Assembly: GCF_006503695.1 (NCBI RefSeq) | Contig: NZ_SBIK01000005.1 | Coordinates: 62,001-126,000 of the forward strand | Length of the DNA: 64,000 bases | Direction of reading: 5' to 3' | DNA from: Tepidiphilus succinatimandens | GTDB taxonomy: Bacteria; Pseudomonadota; Gammaproteobacteria; Burkholderiales; Rhodocyclaceae | Program-made: the position numbers and the translations under genes | Notes under the pieces: model-generated | What the model saw: only the letters and a program-made list of their open reading frames with translations | What the model was told of the DNA's origin: nothing | Databases searched by the model: none | Shown here: positions 1-8,825 of the stretch, piece after piece | Numbering within the stretch: the first letter of the stretch is position 1 | Layout of the letters: each line of letters begins with the position of its first letter

Positions 1-245
1 GCGGCAAGCCCGGGGCGATCGAACCGGGGCTGGCCGATGCCTTGCTGCGTCAGACCGGCGCGGCGGCGCAGCGTCTGGAGCAGCAGGGGCAGGCGCCCAT
101 CCTGCTCGTGCCGCCGCAGCTGCGCTGGCTGCTCGCGCGTTTCTTGCGCCGTTCGGTACCGAGTCTGCGCGTGATCTCCACCAGCGAGATGCCCGAGGAG
201 CGCTCCATCGAGATCGTGGAGATGATCGGCTCGCCTGCGGGGTGA
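1..245 (+). CDS. flhA: Flagellar export protein FlhA, C-terminal end (partial)
   Basis: The window opens inside this gene; about 81 C-terminal codons are visible and end with a stop at 243-245. The tail, with residues such as PPQLRWLLARFLRR and ISTSEMP, matches the last part of the cytoplasmic domain of FlhA, the membrane component of the flagellar type III export gate that receives substrate-chaperone complexes. Position directly before flhF is the usual order in polar flagellar clusters. The membrane half lies outside the window, so the call rests on the tail plus synteny. A strong terminator follows, separating it from flhF. Confidence 0.85.
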   Translation, partial: GKPGAIEPGLADALLRQTGAAAQRLEQQGQAPILLVPPQLRWLLARFLRRSVPSLRVISTSEMPEERSIEIVEMIGSPAG

Positions 246-271
246 GGTCGGCAGAAGACGGGCGCTCGGAG

Positions 272-297
272 AAAAGCGGGGTTTACCCCGCTTTTTT
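272..297 (+). terminator. Rho-independent terminator after flhA
   Basis: AAAAGCGGGG, loop TTTA, then CCCCGCTTTTTT: a perfect GC stem with flanking A and T runs. It lies 27 bases after the flhA stop and would isolate flhF from upstream transcription. Confidence 0.85.
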
Positions 298-307
298 CAT
301 GCGACGG

Positions 308-331
308 CAAAAGGGGCATTCACCCGATAAT
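308..331 (+). promoter_or_regulatory. Possible promoter for flhF
   Basis: CCCGATAAT at 323-331 resembles both the sigma-28 -10 box GCCGATAA and a sigma-70 GATAAT. The only upstream CAAA (308-311) is too close for a good sigma-28 -35 element, so the assignment is weak. It sits about 48 bases before the flhF start and just after a strong terminator, where a promoter is needed. Confidence 0.3.
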
Positions 332-378
332 GGGATCGAGGGGCCGACCGGACGGCCCGCGGATCGGGGAGCAGCCAG

Positions 379-1827
379 ATGGATGTCAAACGGTATTTCG
401 CACCGACGGCACGGGAGGCATTGCGCCAGCTCAAGCAGGAACTGGGGGCGGATGCGATCGTTCTGGCAAACCGCCCCGTCGAGGGGGGAGTCGAGATCCT
501 GGCGCTGCCCGCCGAGGCGGTGGGGGCGCTGCCCGGCGGTTCGTCCGCCCCTGCGGCGGCGCGTCCTCCGGAACCGGCAAAAGGGGGCCATCGCGCCGCG
601 GCCGCCTATGCCCAGGCCGCTTCCTCCGAGGAGGAGCCGGTGGTGACGCTCTCCTCGCGCGGTCCGCAGCGGCGCAGCGCCCCCGAGATCAAGCCGTTCG
701 CGCCACCGCGCATGGAAACGCCGGAATACGTCGTGCGCAAGGAAGAGGAAGAGGCCGAGCGCATCCGTCGGGCGATGGAAGCGGCGCGCAAGGAGCCGCC
801 GGCACCGGAGCCTCTGCGCGAACCGGGCTGGTTCGGCGCGGCGAGCGTGGCGCCGCCGTCTGCGCCGGCGGTGGAGGCGCGCATCGAGGCGCTGCAGGAG
901 CAAAACGTCCTGCTCGCGCGGCAACTGGGCAAGATCCAGGAAATGATCGAGCGGCAGCTGGCCGGATTCGCCTGGAACGAGGCGGTGCGCAAGGCCCCGG
1001 CCCGCGCGCGGCTGCTCGGTGAGATGCTGGAAGCGGGGTTCTCGCCGGCGCTCGCGCGCGAGGTGTGCGACCGCATTGAGGCGACCGAGGACTGGGACGC
1101 GGCGCGCGAAGCGGCCATGGCGCGGTTGGGGGCGCGGCTGGAGGTGGTCGGCAGCGACGACGACCTGATCGACCGCGGCGGCGTCTACGCCATCGTCGGC
1201 CCGACGGGCGTGGGCAAGACCACCACTACCGCCAAGATCGCCGCCCGCTGCGTGGTACGCCACGGCGCGGCTCGGGTGGCGCTCATCACCACCGACGGCT
1301 ACCGCATCGGCGCCCACGAGCAGCTGCGCATCTATGGGCGTATCCTGGGCGTGCCGGTGTTCGCCGCGCGCGACGCGAACGATTTGCGGGCCACGCTCAG
1401 CGAGCTGCGCGGCCGGCACATGGTGCTCATCGACACCATCGGCATGAGTCAGCGCGACAAGGCGGTGTCCGAGCAGGTGGCCATGCTCATGGGCGCGGGG
1501 CCGGTGCGCCGGCTCGTGTGCCTCAACGCCACCAGCCGCGGCGATACGCTCGAGGACGTCGCCCGCGCCTTCGGCGGCGAAGGGCTCGCTGGCTGCATTT
1601 TCACCAAGGTCGATGAAGCGGCCACCATCGCTGCGGCGCTGGACGTGGCGATCCGGCACCGGCTGCGCGTGCACTACGTCGCCAATGGGCAGCGCGTGCC
1701 GGAGGATCTGCATTTGCCCAACCGCGCCTGGCTGCTGCAGCGGGCCTTTCGCGGTGCAGGGGCCGAACGGGTGACGATGGCCACCGACGAGGCGGCGCTG
1801 TGGCTGGCGGCGGCGGTCGGAGCGTGA
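379..1827 (+). CDS. flhF: Flagellar biosynthesis GTPase FlhF
   Basis: This 482-residue SRP-type GTPase sets the site and number of flagella, acting at the cell pole membrane. The N-terminal B domain begins with the family pattern MDVKRYFA and a region around residue 20 with QLKQELGADAIVLANR. A charged, low-complexity linker (about residues 50-170) leads into the NG domain. The P-loop GPTGVGKTTTTAK lies near residues 273-285, followed by the TTDGYRIGAHEQL and DTIGMSQRD motifs and a TKVDEA guanine-specificity motif. Length is normal for the family. The ATG follows a GGGGAGCAG-type ribosome site. It is followed at 14 bases by an flhG-like gene, its expected regulatory partner. Confidence 0.95.
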   Translation: MDVKRYFAPTAREALRQLKQELGADAIVLANRPVEGGVEILALPAEAVGALPGGSSAPAAARPPEPAKGGHRAAAAYAQAASSEEEPVVTLSSRGPQRRSAPEIKPFAPPRMETPEYVVRKEEEEAERIRRAMEAARKEPPAPEPLREPGWFGAASVAPPSAPAVEARIEALQEQNVLLARQLGKIQEMIERQLAGFAWNEAVRKAPARARLLGEMLEAGFSPALAREVCDRIEATEDWDAAREAAMARLGARLEVVGSDDDLIDRGGVYAIVGPTGVGKTTTTAKIAARCVVRHGAARVALITTDGYRIGAHEQLRIYGRILGVPVFAARDANDLRATLSELRGRHMVLIDTIGMSQRDKAVSEQVAMLMGAGPVRRLVCLNATSRGDTLEDVARAFGGEGLAGCIFTKVDEAATIAAALDVAIRHRLRVHYVANGQRVPEDLHLPNRAWLLQRAFRGAGAERVTMATDEAALWLAAAVGA

Positions 1828-1841
1828 GCAAGGAGAACATC

Positions 1842-2627
1842 ATGCGTGAGATGCTTGGAGACCAGGCAGGAACCCTGCGGCGCCTGTTCCGGCAGCGCCC
1901 ACCCGCCGTGTGCGCGGTGTTTCCTGCCGGCAATGGGTGGGCGGATCATACGATGCGGCTCGCGCGGCGGCTCGCGCGTTCGAGCGGCCCGGTGCTCGTG
2001 GTCGACGAGGCGGTCTCCAGCCCCACCTTGCCCGAGGCGGCGGGTGCCGGCCGCACCGCCGATCTGCTGAGCGCCCTGGGCTCGACCGAGCGGGCGATCC
2101 GTCTCATCGTGGCGCTGCCCGGCGGCGTGAGCTATTTGAACGTCAAGGCGGCGGCGCTCGCCTTGCCGCTGCTCGACGAGATGCGGCGCGAGCGCCTCCT
2201 GCGCCTGTTCCAGACCTTGCTGCGCCCCTTCGAGACGGTGCTGGTGCACGCCGGTCGCGGCGAGACGGCCGATGCCTCGCCTTTTCTCACGAGCGCCCCG
2301 AGCGCCGTGGTGCTCGCTGAACTGTCGGCCGATGGCGTGCGCGAGTCGCTGGCCCGGGCGCAGGATGCCGCCCTGCACGGGCGCTCTCGCCTGGGCGTGG
2401 TGACGGTGGGCGGACGCGATGCGGCCGAGGCGGAGACCTTCGTGCGCGAACTGCAGGGGGTGTGGTGGCGTAAGGTGTCCCTGCGCTTGGCCGGGTGGTG
2501 CCGGCTCGAAGCGCTCGATGCCGCGGGCTGGCAGGCGATGACGGGGGACGATGGAGGAATGGCCTTGCCCAAGGGGTGGCCGCCGACGGAAGTTGGTCGT
2601 GCGAAGGCAAGGACGCGATCATGCTGA
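1842..2627 (+). CDS. flhG: Degenerate FlhG/FleN-like MinD-family protein
   Basis: FlhG (FleN) is normally a MinD-type ATPase that counts flagella and stimulates FlhF GTPase. This 261-residue protein sits exactly where flhG should be, between flhF and fliA, and begins with a GDQAGTLRRLF helix that matches the DQAxxLR FlhF-activating motif of the family. The next segment, where a KGGVGKT Walker A is expected, reads PAGNGWADHT, without the P-loop lysines. A LVVDEAV segment partly keeps the Walker A' aspartate strand, and LPGG is recognisable near residue 100. I infer a retained activator of FlhF that no longer binds ATP. Start chosen at ATG 1842 because AGGAGA lies five bases upstream; a GTG at 1824 overlapping the flhF stop is less likely. 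Confidence 0.7.
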   Translation: MREMLGDQAGTLRRLFRQRPPAVCAVFPAGNGWADHTMRLARRLARSSGPVLVVDEAVSSPTLPEAAGAGRTADLLSALGSTERAIRLIVALPGGVSYLNVKAAALALPLLDEMRRERLLRLFQTLLRPFETVLVHAGRGETADASPFLTSAPSAVVLAELSADGVRESLARAQDAALHGRSRLGVVTVGGRDAAEAETFVRELQGVWWRKVSLRLAGWCRLEALDAAGWQAMTGDDGGMALPKGWPPTEVGRAKARTRSC

Positions 2628-2743
2628 CTTCCACCCTTCCCCCCCCTGGCAAAAAAATCCGGGCTGAGGGAAAATCCCCTTTATGGGCGGGGCTGGTGCG
2701 CGGCGCGGTAGCGCGCAATCCGTCGAAACCTAGGATCGCGTGG

Positions 2744-3550
2744 ATGGTGGACGAGACGGGGAAACCGGACGTGGCGGCGTTGGTCCAGGCGTATGCGCCG
2801 ATGGTGAAGCGCCTCGCCCTGCGCCTCGTGAGCCGCCTGCCGCCCAACGTGGAGCTCGACGATCTCATCCAGTGCGGCATGATGGGTCTGATCGAGGCGA
2901 TCGAGCGCTACCGCGACGACGATCGCGCCGAATTCGAGACGTATGCGCTTGCCCGCATCCGCGGGGCGATGATCGATGCCCTGCGCGAGACCGACTGGGT
3001 GCCGCGCCAGGTGCGCAAGGAGATGCGCCGCGTCGAGGAGGCCATTGCGGCGCTCGAGCAATCCCTCGGCCGTCATCCGACGGAAGGGGAGGTGGCCGAG
3101 GCGCTGGGCCTGGACCTGGAAGCCTATCAACGGCTGCTTTCCCAGGCCAAGGGGCACCAGATCCTCTACTTCGACGATCTGATGCGGGAGCCGGAAGACG
3201 GCGAGGATTTCCTGGAACGGCATCTGGGCGACGACGAACCCGGTCCGCAGGATCTCACCGAGTCGGCCGAGCTGCGCGCCCAGCTCGTTCGCACCATCGA
3301 GAGTCTGCCGGAGAAAGAGAAACTGGTACTCTCACTCTACTATGAGCACGAGCTCAATTTCAAGGAGATCGGCGCCGTGCTGGGGGTGAGCGAGTCGCGC
3401 GTCTCCCAGCTGCACACTCAGGCGATCCTGCGCATGCGCGCGCGCCTGCTTGGCGGGGAAGAAGGCCATCTGCCGAGAGGACGGCGCGGGCGCCCGCCCA
3501 AGAATGCGCCGACCTGCGGCGAGGCGCCTGCCGGTGAGACGGGGCGCTGA
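2744..3550 (+). CDS. fliA: Flagellar sigma factor FliA (sigma-28)
   Basis: RNA polymerase sigma-28, which transcribes late flagellar and chemotaxis genes. The protein (268 residues from this start) has region 2 (LIQCGMMGLIEAIERY, YALARIRGAMIDALRETDWVPR), region 3 (LGRHPTEGEVAEALG) and region 4 with the helix-turn-helix NFKEIGAVLGVSESRVSQLH. It is longer than the usual ~240 residues because of a basic tail containing GRRGRPPK, which resembles an AT-hook. ATG 2744 is preferred because FliA proteins start shortly before the LVQAYAPMVKRLA helix. An in-frame ATG at 2621, overlapping the flhG stop as ATGCTGA, would add 41 proline-rich, unconserved-looking residues. The stop overlaps the motC start. 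Confidence 0.93.
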   Translation: MVDETGKPDVAALVQAYAPMVKRLALRLVSRLPPNVELDDLIQCGMMGLIEAIERYRDDDRAEFETYALARIRGAMIDALRETDWVPRQVRKEMRRVEEAIAALEQSLGRHPTEGEVAEALGLDLEAYQRLLSQAKGHQILYFDDLMREPEDGEDFLERHLGDDEPGPQDLTESAELRAQLVRTIESLPEKEKLVLSLYYEHELNFKEIGAVLGVSESRVSQLHTQAILRMRARLLGGEEGHLPRGRRGRPPKNAPTCGEAPAGETGR

Positions 3551-4326
3551 TGGATGTCACCAGCCTCATCGGCCTCGCCCTTGGTTTGTCGGCCATCGTC
3601 GTCGGCCAGTTCCTCGAAGGGGGGAATCTCTCCTCGCTGCTGCAGCCCACGGCGTTTCTGATCGTCATCGGGGGGACGACGGGGGCGGTGCTGCTGCAAA
3701 CGCCGCTGCGTGTCTTCGTCGGTGCGGTGAAGATGCTGGCCTGGATTTTCCGTCCGCCGGCGTCCAACCCCCAGGAACTGATCGGCAAGGTGGTCGATTG
3801 GGGGCGCACCGCCCGGCGTGACGGTCTGCTCGCCCTGGAGGCGCGCATCGCCGCCGAGGCCGATCCCTTCGTGCAGAAAGGGCTGCAGCTGCTCGTCGAC
3901 GGCATCGAGCCGACGCGGATGCGGGAGGTGCTCGAGACCGAGATCGACATGAGCGAGGAGCAGATGAAGCTGCGGGCGAAAGTGTGGGAATCGGCCGGAG
4001 GCTATTCGCCGACGATCGGCATTCTCGGCGCCGTGATGGGGCTCATCCACGTCATGGAGAACCTCGCCGATCCTGCCCGCCTCGGGGCGGGGATTGCCGT
4101 GGCCTTCGTCGCCACCATCTACGGCGTGGGTTCGGCCAACCTCATCTTCATCCCTATCTCGAAGAAACTCACCACCTACATCCGTTCCATCGTCATCCAG
4201 CGGCAGATGCTGGTCGATGGCCTCGTCGGCGTGGCCCAGGGGGACAACCCGCGCCTGATCGAGAGCCGCATGCAGTCCTATCTCGCCGAAAGTGGCGAGG
4301 AAGCGCCGTCCGAAGAAAAATCCTGA
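3550..4326 (+). CDS. motC: Flagellar motor stator protein MotC (MotA family)
   Basis: A 258-residue MotA/PomA-type stator subunit. Four membrane segments can be seen: about residues 5-20, 30-50, 155-175 and 180-200. Between them lies the large cytoplasmic loop with charged helices that contact FliG. The GGYSPTIGILGAVMGLIHVMENL segment in the third helix is typical of the PomA/MotC branch. Together with MotD it forms an ion channel that drives the rotor. The ATG overlaps the fliA stop by one base (TGATG), implying translational coupling. Linkage to motD and fliA suggests the MotC/MotD second-stator type of pseudomonads rather than a lone MotAB; the coupling ion cannot be told from the sequence. 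Confidence 0.9.
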   Translation: MDVTSLIGLALGLSAIVVGQFLEGGNLSSLLQPTAFLIVIGGTTGAVLLQTPLRVFVGAVKMLAWIFRPPASNPQELIGKVVDWGRTARRDGLLALEARIAAEADPFVQKGLQLLVDGIEPTRMREVLETEIDMSEEQMKLRAKVWESAGGYSPTIGILGAVMGLIHVMENLADPARLGAGIAVAFVATIYGVGSANLIFIPISKKLTTYIRSIVIQRQMLVDGLVGVAQGDNPRLIESRMQSYLAESGEEAPSEEKS

Positions 4327-4339
4327 AGGAGGACGTGCC

Positions 4340-5218
4340 ATGGCGCGGCGCGGCAAAAAGGAAGAAGAGCACGAGAACCTGGAGCGCTGGCTGGTGAGCT
4401 ACGCCGACTTCATCACGCTGCTCTTTGCCTTCTTCGTCGTCATGTACGCCCTGACGTCGGCCAACGAGGGCAAATACCGCGTCATTTCCGAATCCTTGAG
4501 CCAGGCGTTCCGCGCCGGTCTGGTCACGCCCCAGGTGCAGGAGGGGAAGGACACCGTCGTGCCTTCGGTGGTGCAGGGCTTGCCCCTGGCGGTGCAGCGC
4601 CGCGCGGCGCCCGAGCGCAAGAGCGAGGGGGAAGGAGGTCCCCGCGAAGGGGAGGAGCAGGTGCGTCAGGTGCTCCAGACCACGGCCCAGACGGCGACGG
4701 CGCTGCGCTCGGCGCTCTCTCCCCTCATCGAGGCCGGCAAGGTCTCGATCAACGACGGTGCCTTCGGGGTGACGGTAGAGATGGACGCCGGCATCCTCTT
4801 TCCCAGCGGCGAGGCCACGCTCGGGCCGATGGCGATCGCCGCGCTGCGGCAGATGGCGCGCGTGCTCGCCTTCACGGGCGATGCGCCCATCTGGGTGGAG
4901 GGGCACACGGACAACGTTCCCCTGCGTCCCGGCGCGCGCTACGCTTCCAACTGGGAGCTCTCGGCGGCGCGCGCGGCGGCGGTGGTGCAGCTCTTCATCC
5001 AGGAAGGCGTGGCCCCTTCGCGCCTGGCGGCCGTGGGCTACGCCGACCAGCGTCCCATCGCCGACAATTCCACCGAAGAGGGGCGGCAGAAGAACCGGCG
5101 CGTCACCATCCGCCTGGAGTCGCGCGTTCCCGTGAGCGGCGCGAATGCGGCCGCACCGGCTAGCCAGGCTGCCCCGGCGAGTGGGTCGATCGGCAGCATT
5201 CTTCCTCCGTCGCCTTGA
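4340..5218 (+). CDS. motD: Flagellar motor stator protein MotD (MotB family)
   Basis: A 292-residue MotB-type stator subunit. A short charged N-terminus ([17 protein letters not shown]) leads to a single membrane helix around residues 18-42 carrying the ion-binding aspartate in [13 protein letters not shown] (Asp23). The periplasmic part ends in an OmpA-like peptidoglycan-binding domain with EGHTDNVPL and RQKNRRVTI motifs. The start has a strong AAGGAGGA at 4327-4334. It follows motC by 13 bases. The last 59 bases overlap the 3' end of pyrD on the opposite strand, so the alanine/proline-rich tail of MotD is antisense to the PyrD C-terminus. Confidence 0.92.
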   Translation: MARRGKKEEEHENLERWLVSYADFITLLFAFFVVMYALTSANEGKYRVISESLSQAFRAGLVTPQVQEGKDTVVPSVVQGLPLAVQRRAAPERKSEGEGGPREGEEQVRQVLQTTAQTATALRSALSPLIEAGKVSINDGAFGVTVEMDAGILFPSGEATLGPMAIAALRQMARVLAFTGDAPIWVEGHTDNVPLRPGARYASNWELSAARAAAVVQLFIQEGVAPSRLAAVGYADQRPIADNSTEEGRQKNRRVTIRLESRVPVSGANAAAPASQAAPASGSIGSILPPSP

Positions 5219-6209
5219 GGCATTCCTCCACCAGCGCCGGGCCGCGGTAGATGAGCCCGGTGTAGAGCTGAACGAGGGACGCGCCGGCGCGCAGCTTGGC
5301 GCGCGCATCTTCGCCCGAGAGGATGCCGCCGGCGGCAATGAGCGGCACCCGCCCCTGCAGGCGCTGGGCGAGCGCCGCGAGCACGGCGGTGGCGCGCTCG
5401 CGCAGCGGCTCGCCCGAGAGCCCTCCCGTTTCCTGGCCATGCGGCAGCTGCGCCACCCCCTCGCGCGAGACCGTGGTGTTGGTGGCGATCACGCCGTCGA
5501 TGCGGTATGCGAGCACTTTCTCGGCGATGAGGTCGAGCTCGGATTCTTCCAGGTCGGGGGCGATCTTGAGCACGAGCGGCGTGCGCTTGCCCTGGCTCGC
5601 CGCAAGCCGCTCGGCTTCTTCGCGCAGCCCTGCGAGCAAGGCATCGAGCGAGTCGCCGCGCTGCAGTTCGCGCAGGGCGCGCGTGTTGGGTGAGGAGACG
5701 TTGATCGTCACGTAGTCGGCCGTGGTCCACACGCGGCGCAGCCCCAGGAGGTAATCGTCGAGGGCGCGCTCGATGGGCGTGTCGGCGTTCTTGCCGAGGT
5801 TGATGCCGAGGATGCCGCGCCAGCGGCGGGCGCGCGCCCGCTCGACCAGGGCATCCACGCCGTCGTTGTTGAACCCCATGCGGTTGATGAGCGCACGCGC
5901 TTGCGGCAGGCGGAAGAGCCGCGGTTTGGGGTTGCCCGGCTGCGGCCGCGGCGTGACGGTGCCCACCTCGATGAACCCGAAGCCTAGTCGCGCCAGACCG
6001 TCGATCGCCTCGCCGTTCTTGTCCAGTCCGGCGGCGAGCCCGACGCGGTTGGGAAATTCCAGCCCCATGAGGGTGATCGGGGCGCGGCGTGGCGGCTCTG
6101 GTGGGGGCAGCATCCGCCCCAGGGTGGCAAAGGCGCGGATCGTCAGGTCGTGGGCGGTCTCCGGATCGAGGGCGAAGAGCGCCGGCCGGGCGAGGCAGTA
6201 GGGGATCAT
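5160..6209 (-). CDS. pyrD: Dihydroorotate dehydrogenase (quinone), class 2
   Basis: Membrane-associated flavoenzyme that oxidises dihydroorotate to orotate with quinone as acceptor, the fourth step of pyrimidine synthesis. The 349-residue length and the N-terminal amphipathic segment ([20 protein letters not shown]) are those of class 2. FMN and substrate motifs include [41 protein letters not shown], the catalytic-serine segment [16 protein letters not shown] and [11 protein letters not shown]. It is last in an aat-bpt-pyrD minus-strand group and its start overlaps the bpt stop by 4 bases. The end converges with and overlaps motD; the last ~15 residues ([14 protein letters not shown]) look unconserved. 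Confidence 0.95.
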   Translation of the reverse strand: MIPYCLARPALFALDPETAHDLTIRAFATLGRMLPPPEPPRRAPITLMGLEFPNRVGLAAGLDKNGEAIDGLARLGFGFIEVGTVTPRPQPGNPKPRLFRLPQARALINRMGFNNDGVDALVERARARRWRGILGINLGKNADTPIERALDDYLLGLRRVWTTADYVTINVSSPNTRALRELQRGDSLDALLAGLREEAERLAASQGKRTPLVLKIAPDLEESELDLIAEKVLAYRIDGVIATNTTVSREGVAQLPHGQETGGLSGEPLRERATAVLAALAQRLQGRVPLIAAGGILSGEDARAKLRAGASLVQLYTGLIYRGPALVEECLKATEEECCRSTHSPGQPG

Positions 6210-6961
6210 GGCAGGGTCCGAAACAGCGGTTCGATGCGCTCGAAGGGCAGCCAGCGGCCCCGCCAGTAGCCTTCGAGCGGGCGGAAGCGCGCTTTATACG
6301 CCATTTTGCGCGAGCGGGCAATCCAGTAGCCGAGATAGACATAGGGCATACCGCTCGCCTGGGCCTGGGCGATGTGCCATAGGATCGACCAGGTGCCGAA
6401 CCCCGCCCGGGGATCGTCGGGATCATAGAAGGTATAGACGCAGGAAAGCCCGTCGTCGAGCACGTCGACGAGGCTCACGATCACCACCCGCCCTTCGGGG
6501 TCGCGGAATTCGACCAGACGCGTGTCGATGTGCGAGGTCAGCAGGAACTGCTCGTAATTCTCGGGCGAGGCGTCTTCGTCGGCTTCGTCGTGGCGCGCCA
6601 TCACGTAGCGGCGGTAGAGCCGGAAGTGCTCGGGAATGAAGACGAGCGGCTGCTCGGCGGCGCTGAGCTTGCCGGCCCAGCGCTGCCAGGTACGGCGCTG
6701 GGAGCGGTCCGGCTGAAAGCGCGCCGCCGGCACGCGCACCGACACGCAGGCTTCGCACTGGGTGCAGATCATGCCGTAGGAGAAATGGCCACTGCGCCGG
6801 AACCCTTCGCGCACCAGGCGGCTGTAGGTGGCGGCATCGACCAGGTGCGCCGGCGTGGCCACGCAGGAGCGCGCCGTGCGCTCGGGCAGATAGGGACAAG
6901 GGTAGGGCTGGGAAGGGTAGAACCGCAGGATCTCCGGCGGGGTGACGTGTCTCATGCGCAA
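6206..6961 (-). CDS. bpt: Aspartate/glutamate leucyltransferase Bpt (ATE-type)
   Basis: A 251-residue arginyltransferase-family protein which in bacteria usually moves leucine from Leu-tRNA onto N-terminal Asp or Glu, marking proteins for ClpS/ClpAP. The N-terminal domain shows the cysteine cluster of the ATE family ([11 protein letters not shown], then [13 protein letters not shown]). The C-terminal domain has [19 protein letters not shown] and the Y-LGYWI block near [12 protein letters not shown]. Bacterial ATE homologues of this size are Bpt rather than the eukaryotic Arg enzyme. It overlaps the end of aat by 10 bases, so the two N-degron transferases are translationally coupled. Confidence 0.92.
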   Translation of the reverse strand: MRMRHVTPPEILRFYPSQPYPCPYLPERTARSCVATPAHLVDAATYSRLVREGFRRSGHFSYGMICTQCEACVSVRVPAARFQPDRSQRRTWQRWAGKLSAAEQPLVFIPEHFRLYRRYVMARHDEADEDASPENYEQFLLTSHIDTRLVEFRDPEGRVVIVSLVDVLDDGLSCVYTFYDPDDPRAGFGTWSILWHIAQAQASGMPYVYLGYWIARSRKMAYKARFRPLEGYWRGRWLPFERIEPLFRTLP

Positions 6962-7683
6962 GCTCCTCCTGATTTTTCCTCGGCGAGCGCGGCGGCTGGC
7001 ATCTCCCCCTGCCAGTGCTGCGGCTCAGGACGCTCGGGCACGAGCCGGGCAAGGCGGGCGAGGAATTCCTCGCGCGGGATCTCCTCGGCTCCCAGCGAGC
7101 GAAGGTGCGGCGTGCTCATCTGGCAGTCGATGAGGGCGATGCCGCGCGCACGGCATTCGGCGCACAGGCGCACCAGCGCCACCTTGGAGGCATCCGGTAC
7201 GAGGTGGAACATCGACTCGCCGAAGAAAACCCCTCCCAGGGCGACGCCGTAGAGTCCCCCCACGAGGCGGCCTTCGTGCCAGGTCTCGATGCTATGCGCG
7301 TGGCCGAGCTCGTGCAGCCGGACGTAGGCGTCGATCATCTCCGGCGTGATCCAGGTCCCTTCGGAGCGCAGCCGGGCGCAGTTGGCGATCACCGCCGGGA
7401 AGTCCACGTCCAGCGTGGTGACGAAACCGCGGTGGCGCAGCACCTTGCGCAGCGAACGGCGCACCCGTAGCCGCTGCGGTTCGAGCACCAGGCGCGGCGC
7501 CGGGCTCCACCAGAGGATGGGCTGCCCTTCCGCGAACCAGGGGAAGATCCCTTGCCGGTAGGCTTCCAGCAGCCAGGAAGGCGCAAGGCTGCCGCCGGCG
7601 GCGAGCAGACCGTTGGGTTCGGGCAGCGCCTGCTGCGGCGGAGGGAAACGCGGAGGGAAGCGTGGATCGAGCCAGGGGATCAT
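6952..7683 (-). CDS. aat: Leucyl/phenylalanyl-tRNA--protein transferase
   Basis: Aat adds Leu or Phe from aminoacyl-tRNA to proteins starting with Arg or Lys, producing a primary N-degron. The 243-residue protein has the family hallmarks: [19 protein letters not shown] near the start, the [10 protein letters not shown] block, [12 protein letters not shown], the central [17 protein letters not shown] motif and [18 protein letters not shown]. It heads the minus-strand aat-bpt-pyrD group. No convincing promoter was found immediately upstream because the divergent epimerase starts about 80 bases away. Confidence 0.95.
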   Translation of the reverse strand: MIPWLDPRFPPRFPPPQQALPEPNGLLAAGGSLAPSWLLEAYRQGIFPWFAEGQPILWWSPAPRLVLEPQRLRVRRSLRKVLRHRGFVTTLDVDFPAVIANCARLRSEGTWITPEMIDAYVRLHELGHAHSIETWHEGRLVGGLYGVALGGVFFGESMFHLVPDASKVALVRLCAECRARGIALIDCQMSTPHLRSLGAEEIPREEFLARLARLVPERPEPQHWQGEMPAAALAEEKSGGACA

Positions 7684-7723
7684 GGAATCGCACGAAACGG
7701 CGAGGATGAAAATGAGATTACCT

Positions 7724-7729
7724 TATAAT
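7724..7729 (+). promoter_or_regulatory. -10 element upstream of the epimerase gene
   Basis: A perfect TATAAT lies 33 bases before the chosen ATG in the aat-epimerase divergent gap. The matching -35 position shows no TTGACA-like sequence, so this is a -10-only prediction. Confidence 0.4.
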
Positions 7730-7762
7730 TTCGTGGATCGCAACGACGGAAACGATGCTCCC

Positions 7763-8794
7763 ATGCCCACCTACCTCGTCACCGGCAACGCCGGCTTCAT
7801 CGGTTTTCACACGGCGCGCACCCTGCTCGAACGGGGCGTGGGCGTGGTCGGCATCGACGTCGTAAACGACTACTACGATCCGGCGCTCAAGGACGCGCGG
7901 CTGCGCGAGCTCGAAGCCACGGCCGCGCGTACCGGCACGCCTTACACGTTCTACCGGGCGGATCTGGCCGAGCGCGAAGTGCTGGAAACCTGCTTCGCCG
8001 CGCACCGGTTCGACGCGGTCATCCATCTGGCCGCCCAGGCGGGCGTGCGCTACTCGCTGGAGAACCCGCGCGCCTACGTGCGCAGCAACATCGACGCCTT
8101 CGTCAATGTATTGGAATGCTGCCGCGCCGCCGACCCGCACCCGCACCTCGTCTATGCGAGCACCTCCAGCGTGTATGGTGCCAACACCCGGCTGCCCTTT
8201 TCCGAACACCAGCCGGCCGACCATCCGCTGCAATTCTATGCCGCCACCAAGCGCGCCAACGAACTGATGGCGCACGCCTATAGCCATCTCTTCGGCATTC
8301 CGACGACGGGGGTGCGGTTCTTCACCGTCTACGGCCCCTGGGGACGGCCGGACATGGCGCTCTTCATCTTCACGCGCAAGATCCTCGCCGGCGAGCCCAT
8401 CCCGCTCTTCAACGAGGGGCGGCACACGCGCGACTTCACCTACGTCGAGGAGATCGTCGAAGGGGTGCTGCGGCTCGCCGCCAAGCCGGCCGAACCCGAC
8501 CCGAACTGGTCGGGCGATGCGCCCGACCCCCAGTCGAGCCGCGCCCCCTGGCGCATCTACAACATCGGGGCGAGCCGTCCGGTGCCGCTCATCGACTACG
8601 TCGAGGCGCTCGAAGAGGCGCTCGGCAAAAAGGCCAAACGCGAGTACCTTCCCCTGCAGCCGGGCGACGTGCCCGACACCTACGCCGACACGAGCGAGCT
8701 GGAGGTAGCTGTGGGCTACCGCCCCAAGACCAGCGTGCGCGAGGGCATCGCCAAGTTCGTGGCGTGGTATCTCGACTATTATGGGCGGGAGTGA
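7763..8794 (+). CDS. NAD-dependent UDP-glucuronate 4-epimerase-like SDR protein
   Basis: An extended short-chain dehydrogenase/reductase of 343 residues. The dinucleotide motif [10 protein letters not shown] starts at residue 5, the catalytic serine region is ASTSSVYG, and the YxxxK pair is in [10 protein letters not shown]. Long loops with [24 protein letters not shown] and [19 protein letters not shown] place it in the UDP-glucuronate/UDP-galacturonate epimerase (CapI/LpsL-like) branch. Such enzymes supply sugars for LPS or capsule, but no glycan cluster lies nearby, so the exact substrate is unproven. ATG 7763 is chosen because the Rossmann motif begins right after it; longer in-frame starts run back through the promoter region and aat. 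Confidence 0.88.
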   Translation: MPTYLVTGNAGFIGFHTARTLLERGVGVVGIDVVNDYYDPALKDARLRELEATAARTGTPYTFYRADLAEREVLETCFAAHRFDAVIHLAAQAGVRYSLENPRAYVRSNIDAFVNVLECCRAADPHPHLVYASTSSVYGANTRLPFSEHQPADHPLQFYAATKRANELMAHAYSHLFGIPTTGVRFFTVYGPWGRPDMALFIFTRKILAGEPIPLFNEGRHTRDFTYVEEIVEGVLRLAAKPAEPDPNWSGDAPDPQSSRAPWRIYNIGASRPVPLIDYVEALEEALGKKAKREYLPLQPGDVPDTYADTSELEVAVGYRPKTSVREGIAKFVAWYLDYYGRE

Positions 8795-8809
8795 ACTCCC
8801 TGCCTTTTT
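8787..8809 (+). terminator. Weak intrinsic terminator after the epimerase gene
   Basis: GGGAGT...ACTCCC forms a short stem overlapping the stop codon, followed by TGCCTTTTT. The loop is very tight, so efficiency is doubtful. Confidence 0.4.
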
Positions 8810-8825
8810 CGCTATCATAGGCGGC

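Noticed and set aside
8813-8825. TATCAT just before the M48 protease start, hinting at a leaderless mRNA
   Set aside because: There is no -35 match at the right distance, so a promoter cannot be supported.
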